Below are positions 50,840-63,049 of a DNA stretch of 64,000 bases, in pieces. The position numbers were made by a program, and so were the translations under genes. The stretch is taken from the NCBI RefSeq assembly GCF_963662255.1, contig NC_085072.1, positions 7,403,001 through 7,467,000 of the forward strand, in the 5' to 3' direction. This DNA is from Cinclus cinclus. Taxonomy: Eukaryota > Chordata > Aves > Passeriformes > Cinclidae. The first letter of the stretch is position 1. Every line of letters starts with the position of its first letter. Below the pieces are notes generated by a model. That model searched no databases. It was not told where the DNA came from and was given only the letters and a program-made list of their open reading frames with translations.

Positions 50840-53800
50840 ATGGGCCCTCCGCCCACCCGCCAGGCCGCACTCCCGCTGCTGACGCTATTGCTGCTCCTGC
50901 CTCTGCCCGCACCGCGACCCGCCGTCGCCACCGGCATCGGCTCCGGCGCCCCCACAGGCATCAGCCCCGGCATCGGCACCGGCATACGCACCCGTCCGTC
51001 CACCACGCTCCCGGCGCCACTCCAGCTCCGCGGCGGCACTGGGGACAGCGGTGGCTTCGGCGGCACCGGGGACAGTGGCGGCGCGTGGCCCCCGCCGAGC
51101 ATCGGGGACAGCGGCGACAGCGCTGGGCCCGCACCGACCGCGGGCGGCATGGATGGGACCGCACCAGGCACCGGCTCTTCCAGTGGGGAGAGCGGCGGCG
51201 GCGTTAGGGGGTCCCCAGGTATCCGCGACACCAGGGTTATCGGGCACGCTGGAGGCACCGTGAGTGCAGGAGACACTTGGAAGCCTGGAGGCACTGGGGA
51301 CGCTGGAGGCCCTGGGAGCTTTGGAAGCACCAGGGATGCTGGAGGCACCCGGCATAGTGGAGGCACCAGGGTGACTGGAGGAACTGGAGACAGTGAGAGC
51401 ACCCATGTCCTCAGGGGCACCAGGAGCACCAGGAACACTGAATACACCGGGGACACCAACATCCCCATGGACACCGGGAGCACTGTGAATGTGCTGACCA
51501 CTGGGGGTGTTGGGGGCACTGGGAGCACTTCATTTCCCAGGGACACCAGGAATTCTGAACTCACTGGGGAGACCGGGAGAGTCCCCAGCAACACTAGGAA
51601 TTCTGTGGACACTGGACATGATGGGAACACCAACATCCCCAGGGAGACCAGTGACACTGGGGATGCAGTGGACACTGGGGATGTTGGGGAGTCCCAGACC
51701 ACAGTGGTCCCCAGACCCCCCATACCTCACCACCGCCCCTGCCGCAGCCCAAACACAGCACCGCAGTTCCAGCCCTCCAGCTACCAGGCCACAGTGGAGG
51801 AGAACCAGCCAGCAGGCACACTGGTGACACAGGTGACAGCACAGGACCCTGATGAGGGGGAGGCAGGCCGGCTGCACTATGCCATGGCTGCACTCTTCGA
51901 CAGCCGCTCCGATGCCCTCTTCACTGTGGACCCTGTCACTGGTGTTATTAGCACTGCTGCACCACTGGACCGTGAGAGCAGGAGCACTCATGTGTTCCGC
52001 GTGACAGCAGTGGACCATGGGATACCCCAGCGCAGTGCCATGGCCACACTGACAGTCATAGTGAGTGACACCAACGACCATGACCCGGCCTTTGAGCAGC
52101 CAGAATACCAGGAGAGTGTGCGAGAGAATCTGGAGGTGGGCTATGAGGTACTGACAGTGCGGGCCACTGATGGCGATGCTGGTCCCAATGCTAATATCCT
52201 CTACCGCCTCCTCAATACTGGTGACGCCAGTGAGGTGTTTGAGATCGATTCCCGCTCAGGCGTCATCCGCACCCGTGGCCCTGTGGACCGGGAAGCAGTG
52301 GATGCCTTCAAGCTGTTGGTGGAGGCCACAGACCAGGGCCAGGATCCAGGACCCCGGAGTGCCACAGCCACTGTCCGCATTGCTGTGGAGGATGACAACG
52401 ACAATGCGCCGCAGTTCAGTGAAAGGCGTTATGTGGCTCAGGTCCCTGAGGACGCAGTACCCAATGCTGCAGTTCTGCAGGTGACAGCCACCGACCGCGA
52501 CAAAGGCAGCAATGCGCTGGTGCACTACAGCATTGTCAGTGGCAACACCCGTGGGCACTTCTACATTGATGCACAGACAGGCACGCTGGATCTTGTTAGC
52601 CCCCTGGATTATGAGATCACCAAGGAGTTCACCCTGCACATCCGGGCACAGGACAGTGGCCGCCCACCTCTCTCCAACATCAGTGGTTTGGTTACCATCC
52701 AGGTGTTGGATGTCAATGACAATGCACCCATCTTTGTCAGCACGCCCTTCCAGGCTACTGTGCTGGAGAATGTCCCTGTGGGCTACTCTGTCATCCATGT
52801 ACAAGCAATTGATGCAGATTCAGGTGACAACAGCCGGTTAGTTTACACCCTGCTGGAAACTGGCACCAGCTTCCCCTTTGCCATCAACAACAGCACCGGG
52901 TGGATTGTGGTAACCTCTGAGCTGGACCGGGAGGTGGTCGACTTCTACAGTTTCAGGGTGGAGTCGCAGGACCAGGGCACTCCCCCAATGGCCTCCACGG
53001 CTAGCGTCAGTGTCACCATCCTGGATGTCAATGACAACAGCCCTGAGTTCACCCAGCAGGAGTACAGTGCCCGCCTGAATGAGGATGCGGCAGTGGGCAC
53101 CAGTGTCCTGACTGTCTCTGCTGTCGATCGTGATGCTAACAGTGTCATCACATACCAGATCTCCAGTGGCAACACCCGCAACCGGTTCTCCATCACCAGC
53201 CAGAGTGGTGGTGGGCTCATCTCTCTTGCCCTGCCCCTGGACTACAAGCTGGAGCGGCAGTACCTGCTCACCATTGCTGCCTCTGATGGCACCCGCCAGG
53301 ACACTGCCCAGGTGGTTGTCAATGTCACCGATGCAAACACCCACCGTCCCGTCTTCCAGAGCTCCCACTACACCATCAATATCAATGAGGACCAGCCAGT
53401 GGGCACAACAGTGGTAGTCATCAGTGCGACAGATGAGGACACAGGGGAGAACGCCCGCATCACCTATCTGATGGAGGACAGCATCCCCCAGTTCAGCATT
53501 GCTGCTGATACTGGTGCTGTCACTACCCAGATGGAGCTGGACTATGAGGACCAGGTGTCTTACACCTTGGCCATCACAGCACGGGACAATGGTATCCCGC
53601 AGAAATCTGACACAACTTACCTGGAGATCCTGGTGAGTGATATCAATGACAATGCACCCCAGTTCCTCTGTCATTCCTACCAGGGATCCATCTATGAGGA
53701 TGTCCCTACCTTCACCAGTGTCCTCCAGGTCTCTGCAACTGACCGTGACTCTGGACTTAATGGCAGGGTCTTCTACACCTTCCAAGGGGGTGATGATGGT

Positions 53801-56800
53801 GATGGTGACTTCATCATTGAGTCCACCTCGGGCATTGTCCGCACCTTGCGCCGTCTAGACCGGGAGAATATGCCGCTCTATTCCCTGCAGGCATTTGCTG
53901 TGGACAAGGGAGTCCCAGCCCGGAGAACACCAGTGGAGATCCAGGTGGCAGTGTTGGATGTTAATGACAACCCACCCGTGTTCGAGCAGGATGAGTTTGA
54001 CATCTTTGTGGAGGAGAACAGCCCCATTGGGCTGGTGGTGGCCCGGATCACCGCCACTGACCCTGACGAGGGCACCAATGCCCAGATCATGTACCAGATC
54101 GTGGAAGGCAACATCCCCGAGGTCTTCCAGCTGGATATCTTCTCTGGAGAGCTCACCGCCCTTGCTGACCTGGACTATGAGACCAAGGCTGAATACATCA
54201 TGGTGGTCCAGGCAACCTCGGCACCACTGGTCAGTCGGGCCACCATCCATGTGCGCCTGCGTGACACCAATGACAACATCCCCCAGCTCAAGAACTTTGA
54301 GATCCTCTTCAACAACTACATCACCAACCGCTCTGGCAGCTTCCCTGGGGGCATCATCGGCCGCATCCCTGCCCATGACCCCGACGTCTCTGACCGCCTC
54401 ACTTACGCATTTGAGCAGGGCAATGAGCTCAGCCTCTTGCTGCTGGACCCACACAGTGGGGACCTGCGCCTCAGCCCAGCCCTGGATAACAACCGCCCAC
54501 TTGAGGCTGTCATGAGGGTGTCTGTCTCTGGTAAGACTGCCACCCATGGAGGGCACCTTGTGGGAGGAGGCGTGTGAGGTTTGTGGGTACATCAACCTCT
54601 ATTTCTGCATAGAGGTGAGGTGTTAAGGGGTCTCCCTACCCTGTTTTGGCTGCCCTCACCCTCCAGATCAGAAGGGATGATGGGTTTTGGGTTCCTACCA
54701 CCCCACTGAGGTGTTTTGGAGTTCCACAATCCCATCCTGGTTGCCTCCACCCTCCAGATCTAGAGGAGGGGGCATAATGGGATCCTGTGCCTCCCTCACA
54801 CCCCAGGCATCCTAGCTGGAGGCCATAAAAGTCCTTAGCACCCCTTTTGCTTTTTTGCCAGGTGGTCCTGGCACTTCTCTGTTTGTCACTAAGAGGGTGG
54901 GGCAGGACCTACTGCATGTATGTGGGGAGCAGAGGCTGGTGTGGGCCAGCAAGATACCCTTGGGGGCTTGTTATGGAGGTCTGATGGGTGAATCTAGGAA
55001 GGCTCAGGGTGCAGTGCAGTACTGGGGGAGTCCTGGCACCACAGTGTTCGTGTTTGTAGGAGACTCCACTTGAATGAATTCAGGGCAGGAGACACGGAGT
55101 CTGGTGTCTGTATTTGGGGGGCCGCCCTGACCAACACTGAGAGGTCTCAAACCCATTGGGGAGAGGTCACAAGATAAAGGGGGTTGTGCCATAAGTTGTC
55201 AGCACCGTTTGGGTGGCGGGGTATCCAGGAGGTGCTTTTGGGAGATGGGGGTCACCCCAAGGTGGGGGAACATCATCCTAAGCTAGGGGAATGTCACCCC
55301 AGGTCAGGGGGAAACTGGGTCGCAGGCAATGCCTGATGTCCACTGTCCCCAGCTGCATGGCCCCCATTGCCCCCCAGCTTCCCCTGGCTGGAGTCCCTGC
55401 TCTGGCTACACAGAGCAGAGGGCCCAGGGCACAAAGGGTGGGGGCAGGGAGTCCCCAGTGCCCCCCCCCCCCCTCCCCCATGCGCTGGGGCAGGCGGGAG
55501 GGAAACAAAAGGTCCAGCCATAGCTGGGCCCTCATGGCTGCAGCCATGGCAACCTTCCCCCCTGCTCTCCCCCCATGCTGGCCACTTGCCACCAGTCACT
55601 GCCCCTGGGCCACTGGGCACCCCTGGCCCTTGCCACCCCTCATGGTACACCCTTCTTCCTGCTTGGCCCCCCACCTGTCCCCATGCTCCCTTCATCCATC
55701 TGTCTGCCTGCTCCCCATCTGTCCTGCATCCCACTGCCCTCGGCCAGGGGGAGGACAAAGAGGAGGAGGAGAAGGGTGGGTGCCCCAGTGCTTAGCAGAG
55801 ATTTTGCTCCCCCAGCCCATGACCAGCCCCAGCCCCTTAACCAGCACCACCCCCATACCAGCCCCAGAAACAGCTCCAGCCCCAAAAACCAGCACCAACT
55901 CCATAACCAGTATCAATCCCATAACCAGTTCTGGCTCCATAACCAGGCTCAGCCTCATAGACAGAGCCAGCCTCATAAGTAACCCAACCTCATAATCAAC
56001 AACTAGCCCCTTCCAGATGCCCCCACCCCACAGTGTCCAAGCATGATGGGCATCCCATGACCCACACTTTCCCCTTTCCATGGTCACCAAGCAGAATGGG
56101 CACCCACAACCAGCATCAGCCCCATAACCAATGTTCTCCCCATTCAATAGAGGCCAGGTGGAACAGGAGCCTTGTAACCAGTTCCAGCCCCATTGCCAAC
56201 ATCGTCCCCATCCTGCTGTCCCTACTCTGTAACGGCCAGGTGGGATGGGCACCCCAAAAACAGCATCAGCCCCATAACCAACACCAACCCTATAACTATC
56301 ACTGTCTCCATTCCTTGGTGGCTGAGCAGGAAAGGTCCCCCATAGCCTGCATTGTCCCCACCTGATTGTCCCCATTTCATGCTGGTCAAGTGGGATGGGC
56401 ACCTCATAGCCAGTATTGTCCCCATTCCACAGTGGCTACATGGGCCAGGTGTTTCATGGCCAGTGCTGTCCCCGTTTTATGGTGGCCAAGCAGGTCAAGC
56501 CCCCATAGCACTGTCCCCATCCAGCACCAGCTGAGTCGGTTGGTTGCCCCATATCCAGCACTATTCCCCTCCCACCATCCTTTCCCAGAGTTGACCGTTG
56601 CTGTCACTGACCCACTCCTGTGTCACCCCTTTGCAGATGGCGTTCACAGCGCAACAGCGCAGTGCACGCTGCGGGTGACCGTGATCACAGATGAGATGCT
56701 CAGCAACAGCATCACCCTGCGTTTGGCCGACATGTCCCAGGAACGCTTCTTGTCCCCCCTGCTCAGCCGTTTCATGGAGGGGGTGGCCGCTGTCCTAGCC

Positions 56801-59800
56801 ACCCCCCGCCAGCGCGTCATCCTCTTCAACATCCAGACGGACACAGACGTGGGGCCGGCGCGGATCCTCAATGTCAGCCTCTCGGCCCTGCTGCCGGCGG
56901 CGGTGCCGGGCGCGTCCCGGTTCTTCTCGTCGGAGGAGCTGCAGGAGCGGTTGTACCTTAACCGGTCGCTCCTGGCGGCCACCACGGCCCAGCGCGTCCT
57001 GCCCTTTGATGACAACGTGTGTCTGCGCGAGCCCTGCGAGAACTACATGCGCTGCGTCTCCGTCCTGCAGTTCGACAGCTCCGCGCCCTTTCTCGCCTCC
57101 GACACCATCCTTTTTCGCCCTATCCACCCCGTCACGGGCCTGCGCTGCCGCTGCCCACCTGGCTTCACCGGCGACTACTGCGAGACCGAGATCGACCTCT
57201 GCTACTCCAGCCCCTGCGGCAGCAACGGGCGGTGCCGGAGCCGTGAGGGCGGATACACCTGCGAGTGCCATGAAGATTTCACTGGTTAGAGCCGCCGGCC
57301 AACCCTTCCTCATAGTGTCCATCCTCATCTTTCCTCATCCATCTCCTCTTCAGCCCTCCTTCCCTCTTTCCTTCCCTCCCTCTCTCCACTGGTAGACTGG
57401 TGGCACTGGAGCCATACCCCCACCCTCAACCTGGGACTCCAACCCCCATGAGAGGTCCTGGTGGGGGGGTGTCAGCCAGGTGGGGGAGGGGATGTGAGAA
57501 GAGGGAGTGTCTCTGGGTCTCCAAGGCAATGGGAGGTGGTTGTCATGGTGAAAGAGCTGGGGATAAAGGTGCTGTGGGGGGGAGGGAGAAGAGATCCTCA
57601 CCCTCCTACTTAGGGTGCTTGGTGTCACATTGGGGAGCCCTGTGAGTGGGCTCTCCTTTCTCCTGGAGGGAGAACTCGGGGTTTACTGGGGGGTGGGGAG
57701 GAGAGAGGACCCCCACCTCCCATTTTTGGGATGCTGGTGCCATTGGGGTATCACACAGGGGAGCCCTGCAAGCTGAGCACCTGGGGGCCCCACTCTGGGT
57801 TTAATGGGGAGGTGTGTGGGAGTTGGAACTCCTTACCCCAGTTTTGGTGTTCTGGATGTCACTCAGGGGAGCACTGTGAGCTGAGTGCCCGGGGGGGCCG
57901 CTGCACCCCAGGGGTCTGCCAGAATGGGGGCACCTGCCTGAACCTACTGGTGGGGGGATTCTGGTGCCAGTGTCCCCCTGGGCACTATGAGAAGCCCTTC
58001 TGCACCATGAGCACCCGCAGCTTTCCCCCACGCTCCTTCCTCACCTTTCGTGGCCTCCGCCAGCGTTTCCACTTCACCCTTGGCCTCACGTGAGCCTGGG
58101 GGAATCTGGGGAGGTGGGGGGTGATGCGTGCCCCTGTGGGTATCACATTGGGTGTGGGGTAGATGGTTATGGTTGCCTCATTGGCATGAGAGGAGATGAT
58201 GGAGTGTGAGGTGATGGGTGTCTTGTGGGCACTGGGTGGTGGGTGGGTGCCCCCATTGTCATAATTTGGGGTGTGGGGTAGTGGGTGTCTCAAGGGCATC
58301 ATATGGGATGGAGATGCCACACTGGTGTCATCTGGGATGGGTGGTGATCAGTGCCCCATCGGCATCATGCAGGTGGTGGGGTGATGGGCACCCTGAGGGC
58401 ACAGGGTGGGAGCAAAGTATGTGGGTGACCTCTTGGCATGCGAGGCAGTGGGGTGGGGGGCACCCTGTAAGGGCAGAGGCTGATGCATACCAGCCTCTCA
58501 CAGTAGGTAGAAGGTCATGGGGCAGGGTGTGAGGGGTGTGCCTCAGGGGCACAGCAGGGTCAGGGGGTGTTGGGGAGTGCCAGGGTGGAATGGTGGGATT
58601 GGGGGTCATTGGGACACCCCTGGCACTTGTGTCCCCCAGGTTTGCCACACAGGAGCGGGACGGGCTCCTGCTTTATAATGGGCGCTTCAATGAGCGGCAT
58701 GACTTTGTGGCACTGGAGATTGTGGACGAGCAGCTGCAGCTCACCTTCTCAGCAGGTACACACTCCCCCTGCCACACCCTGGCATTGCACCCTTGCACCC
58801 TTAGGGGCACTGTATCCTTCACTGCATCCCTCACTTCATCCCAGACATCCCATCCTGGCACTGCCTGGGACTGCATCCTGGGCATCCCATTCCCAGCACT
58901 GCATCTCGTGTTGCATTCCTCACTGCATTCCTCGCTGCATCCCTGGCCTGCCATTCTTGGCACTGCCTGACACTGCATCCTTGGTATCCCACCCCTGGCA
59001 TTGCATCCTGGACATCTCATTGCTAGCACTGCATCCCTTGCATCATGTCCCCAACACTGCATTCCTAGCACTGCATCCTGGGAATCCCATTCCTGGTACT
59101 GCCACCCCTCCTTGCCTCTGGTTGTGTTGCCCTGACACTGTGCCCACAGGTGAGACCACCACCACGGTGTCACCCTTTGTGCCAGGAGGTGTCAGCGATG
59201 GGCAGTGGCACCGGGTGCAGCTGCACTACTATAACAAGGTGGGGGAATGAGGGGCAAAGTGGGTGGGGAGTGTTTGGGGCAGACAGAGGAAGGGAAGATG
59301 GAGGGGAAGGGTGGGGAAATGGAGGGATTTGGAGGATCAGGTAGGGGGTTTGGGGCACCTAAAGGACCCCTAAGGGATGTGCCCATCCATGGGGGTCCCA
59401 AGGGATGGGAGATGGAGGAAGAGGAAGGAGTGGAAGAGAAGGGGGAATTGTAGGGATGAGGAGAGTAGAGAGGAGATTTGGGGTATTTCAAGGGACTCTC
59501 AAGAGCTGCCCCCATCCATAAGGAGCCCAAGAGACCCTCACCCATTAGCTCAACCTGTTTGCCCCCTGAGAAACCCCACCTACCTTCCTCACCAGTGGGG
59601 ACCCCCAAGGAATTGGGATGGGGGGATGGAGGAAGAAGAGGTCAAAGGGATAGCAGCTTGGGGGCTATGAAGGGGACCATTGAGGTTTAAGGGAGGCTGA
59701 AGGTATGGAGGGGAGTGTTGAGGGATCTGAAGTGTGGGGGGCCTGGTGGGCTGGAGGGACATGAGAGCCCAGTGAGGGTTGAGAGGCCAGAGGGCAGTGG

Positions 59801-62800
59801 GAGGGTGAGGAGCGGGTCAAAGGCTACAGAGTGGGCGTCCTGGGCCTCTCCGCCTGATGTGGGGGCTCCCAGCCGGCTGTGGGGCGCTTGGGGGTCCCAC
59901 AGGGCCCCTCAGAGCAGAAGGTGGCTGTGGTGACTGTGGACGACTGTGACACGGCCATGGCCCTGCGCTTCGGGCCCCGCCTCGGCAACTACTCCTGCGC
60001 TGCCCAGGGCACCCAGACTGGCAGCAAGAAGTGAGGGGGGCCTGGGAATCCTATGGGTGGAGGTCCCTTGGGTTACCCACAGAGGGGTCCTTTGGAGGTG
60101 AATGGTCCCTATGAGTGAGGTACCTTTGGAGTCCTCACTGGTGAGAGGTCCCTCAGGGGTGACAGATCCCTATGGATGGGGAGTGGTCACTACAGGTCCT
60201 TATGGGTTGGGGGGCTTCTCTTGGGGTCCCCATGTGTTGGGGGGGGTTGGGGAGTCCCTTGTGGTTCTGCTGGGTTCCCCACAGGGGACCACCCCTTGGG
60301 TTTTCCCTCAGGTCCCTCTAGGTTTTGGGGTGAGTGGGTGTTCTTTGGGGTTCCCTTGTGACTCCGTGGAACGGGGGGGTTGCTGGGTGTCCCTTTGGAT
60401 TCCCTTGGGGTTCCCATGGGTTGTGGGAGTGTCTCGAGGGTCTCTTGAATCCCTGAGGTGATGGTAGGCTCTGCAGGTCATTGGATCTGACGGGGCCACT
60501 GCTGCTGGGGGGGGTCCCAACACTGCCCGAGAGTTTCCCGATCCGCAGCCGACACTTCGTGGGGTGCATGCGGCACCTCCACATTGACCAGCGTCCCGTG
60601 GACATGGCAGCCTTCATTGCTAACAATGGCACCCTGCCCGGTGGGCTCTGGGGCCAGGACACTGGGCAGGGGCTGGGCGGGGGGGGCTTGTGTTCCTTTG
60701 AGCAGAGGGAGATGGGGTGTGGGGCTAAGGGGTATCTGAGCAGTGGGGCTGTGTCCCCTGAGTGATGGGAGGGGGTTTGAGGGCTGGAGAGATGCATGGG
60801 GGTCCAGGGGGCACAGGTGATGCTATGCCCCCTTGGGTGTGACATGGGAAGTTAGGGAGTGCAGATATGGGTTCAGTGGTACCAGAGCCATGGGGTTGCA
60901 CTCCCCTGGGTGTTGGGAGGGAGTGCCAGGGTAATGGGGCTGGATAAGGGTCCAGGGTCATGGTAGTAGGGCATTCTGTGTCCCTTGGTTGTGAGGCGAG
61001 GGATGAGGGGCTCCCAGGGCCATCAAGCTGGAGTGGGTGGCACAGACAAGGCTGTGTCCCATGGGAATGGGGTGGGAAGATGCCAGGACAGGGAGGTGGG
61101 ATGGGGCTGTATCCCCTTTGGGGTGGGGTTGGGATGTGGGGTGGGGGGTCCGGGGGTACTAGGACTGTGGGGTTGGATAAGGGTTCAAAGATGTGGGGGT
61201 GTCTGTGCCCCATGGGACCCCCCCAGGGGTCCCAGGTCATGTGTGTCATATGACCCTTGTGCCCCCCTCACAGGTTGTCCCCCCAAGAAGACCTTTTGTG
61301 ACACCAATACATGCTACAACGGTGGCACCTGTGTGCATGAGTGGGGAGGGTTCAGCTGCCGTTGCCCACTAGGCTTTGGGGGCAAAACCTGCCAGGAGGG
61401 TACTGGGGGGCCTGGGGAGACTGTGGTGGGGCTGTGTTGGGTGCATAGTCTTGTTATGGGTCCGTGGGGGCATGGGGAGGGTCTCTGGGTGGGTGTGAGG
61501 GGTGTGGGAAGGAGGTGAGGGGCATCCCCGCATGTGTTTGGGGGTCCGTGGCATTGTTGTATGCTTGTGCGGGGGTACGGGGGATCCGTGGGTGGGTGCA
61601 GGAGATCTGTGGGAGGGTGTGTTGGCATCTGTGGGATGTGCATGGGGTCCCCGGCTGGGTGCTGGGGATCTGAGAGTGGGTATGTGAGGGGCCGTGTGGG
61701 GTTGTGGGGGGTCCTGGGTGGGGTGCGGGGAGTCCATGGGTGGGTGTGGGTACGCGGGGGGCACACGGCCGCCTCACGGCAGGGAGATCCCTGGAGGCTT
61801 GGAGGGTGGGGGTTCCGTGGGAGTCTCCCCCCGTCCCACGTGCATGCCCCGCAGAGATGGTGGGCCCGCAGCGGTTCGTCGGCAGCAGTCACATGGCGTG
61901 GAATGGGCTGGCGCTGCCCCTCTCCATGCCCTGGCCAGTCCGCATCATGTTCCGCACCCGCCACCCCCACGGGGTTCTGCTGCGGGCGGGGGCTGGAGGC
62001 CGTCTAACTCTCATCCTTCAGGTGAGAGGCATGGGGATGGCACAGGGGCATTGAATAAGGGAGTTTTTTCTGAGGAAACTGCCGGGGCGGGAGGGTGGTT
62101 GCCCTTGGGGGGTTATTGCTTTGGGTGGGGGTCATTGCCACAGGAGGTATTGTTTTTGGTGTCGTTGGCATAGGGGACATTGCCTTGGGAGGTTATTGAC
62201 TTGAGTGGGAGCATAGGGGAGTTTGCACTGGGGTGGTGCCAGGGGTTATTGCTCTGAAGGTGGGGGGGTTATTGGCATTACTGGCATTGGTGAGTTGTTG
62301 GCACAGGGTTTATTACCCTGGGTGGGGGGTCATTGCCCTGAGGGGCATATTGCATGGGGGGTATATATAGCCATGGGGAGTAGTGGCATGGGGGGTTGGA
62401 ACAGGGGATTTACCCCAGAAGAAGTGTCAGGAGAAGTGGAGGGGGTCTGTTGGCAGTTGTCTGTTGGCATCAGAGATACTGCTGGGGGGGGGGGGGGGGT
62501 GGTGGTGTGTATTGCTGGGAGGGGGCATTACCTGAGGGGTTGTGTTAATGTCCTAGGGGAAATTTCTATTTCCTGGTGGGCAGTGCCTGGTGCCCACCAG
62601 GTTTCTGGAGTCCTTGACATGTCTACCCCTCACAGCTGAGCAAAGGGCAGGTGGAGGCTGGTGCTTGGCAAGGGGGGGCCCATTTGGCCACCCTGCGTCT
62701 GCCCCAGGCCAAAGTCAATGACGGTGCCTGGCACCACGTGGAACTGGAGCTGCGGGGGGGCCCTGGACACAACCCCTCTGCCACCCTCCTCCTCCTCACC

Positions 62801-63046
62801 CTTGACTATGGCCGCCACCAGGTATGGGGAGACTGAGCCACAGGGGGATATCCACTCTGATGATCCCCGGGTGCCATTGTGGCACTACTTGTGACACCCC
62901 AAGGCACCCACGGGGGTCACTGTGTCCCCCAGGCGGTGGGCGATGTCTCTGGAGAGCTGCAGGGACTGCGGCTGCACACGCTGAGCCTCGGGGGGCTGCT
63001 GGGGGACAGTGGCACCGTGGAGGAGGGGTTCCAGGGGTGCCTGCAG
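50840..63046 (+). CDS. CELSR2: Cadherin EGF LAG seven-pass G-type receptor 2, 5' part (runs off right edge)
   Basis: Eleven exons are inside the window: 50840-54530, 56637-57284, 57867-58089, 58640-58755, 59150-59238, 59873-60030, 60477-60640, 61274-61399, 61855-62021, 62636-62821 and 62933-63046. They encode 1894 codons; the rest of the gene lies to the right. The giant first exon codes for a signal peptide (ALPLLTLLLLLPLPAP), an unusual G/T/S/D-rich repeat region to about residue 300, and nine cadherin repeats from residue 307 with LDRE, DxNDNAP and related calcium motifs. Exon 2 ends in EGF-like repeats (CRCPPGFTGDYCETEIDLCY). Exons 3-7 hold another EGF repeat and the first laminin-G domain (FRGLRQRFHF, LLLYNGRFNE), exon 8 an EGF repeat and exons 9-11 the second laminin-G domain. 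This planar-polarity adhesion GPCR is distinguished from CELSR1 and CELSR3 mainly by its place next to SARS1. Confidence 0.96.
51020..51720 (+). repeat. In-frame minisatellite coding the CELSR2 pro-region
   Basis: Within exon 1 the DNA consists of diverged ggcaccagggacactggagg-like units of 12-24 nt, all multiples of three, encoding G-G-T-x-x and G-D-T-G phrases (GTRDAGGTRHSGGTRVTGGT). It ends just before the first cadherin repeat. Confidence 0.75.
55457..55480. repeat. C-rich run in CELSR2 intron 1
   Basis: A C tract interrupted by a single T. The intron around it is C-rich and without recognised exons. Confidence 0.7.
55820..56545. repeat. Minisatellites in CELSR2 intron 1
   Basis: First come 15-20-bp units (agccccataaccagcacc, 55820-55990), then 50-60-bp units carrying tggccaagcaggatgggcac and attgtccccattcc (56040-56540). 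Confidence 0.85.
57608..57960 (+). repeat. Three-copy tandem duplication including the start of CELSR2 exon 3
   Basis: The junction gtcactcag/gggagcactgtgagctgag of exon 3 (57867) has two upstream relatives in intron 2: atcacacag/gggagccctgcaagctgag (57758/57759) and tcacattg/gggagccctgtgag (57633, AG lost). Spacings are 126 and 108 bp. The middle copy keeps an AG and an open frame into exon 3. Confidence 0.85.
58110..58600. repeat. Minisatellite in CELSR2 intron 3
   Basis: Units of about 50-60 bp built on ggtgatgggtgccccatggg and gcatcatgtgggatgg recur through the intron. Confidence 0.7.
58790..59115. repeat. Minisatellite in CELSR2 intron 4
   Basis: Units like ctggcactgcatcctgggca and tcccattcc recur every 25-40 bp. 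Confidence 0.85.
59245..59870. other. CELSR2 intron 5, purine-rich DNA
   Basis: The intron between the exons ending at 59238 and starting at 59873 is strongly G/A-rich on the coding strand, with loosely repeated ggatggaggaagagg phrases. Nothing else is recognised. Confidence 0.5.
60045..60470. repeat. Degenerate repeat in CELSR2 intron 6
   Basis: Phrases such as ggttcccttggggttccc and gaggtccctcaggggtgac recur about every 30-45 bp. Confidence 0.65.
60690..61240. repeat. About 85-bp tandem repeat in CELSR2 intron 7
   Basis: The phrase ggggctgtgtcccctgagtg and its relatives begin units near 60735, 60820, 60895, 60970, 61045, 61110 and 61205. The copies are diverged, with matching ggtccaggggtac segments. 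Confidence 0.7.
61420..61780. repeat. GT-rich minisatellite in CELSR2 intron 8
   Basis: Units like gggggtccgtgggtgggtgt recur every 25-35 bp. Confidence 0.75.
62070..62560. repeat. Minisatellite and poly(G) in CELSR2 intron 9
   Basis: Units such as ggtggggggtcattgcc and ggcatagggg repeat every 25-40 bp, with a G run of about 14 nt near 62484-62500. Confidence 0.75.
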
Positions 63047-63049
63047 GTA

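Noticed and set aside
52838..53785. 315-codon minus-strand open frame
   Set aside because: It is fully antisense to the cadherin repeats of CELSR2 exon 1, a codon-bias shadow.
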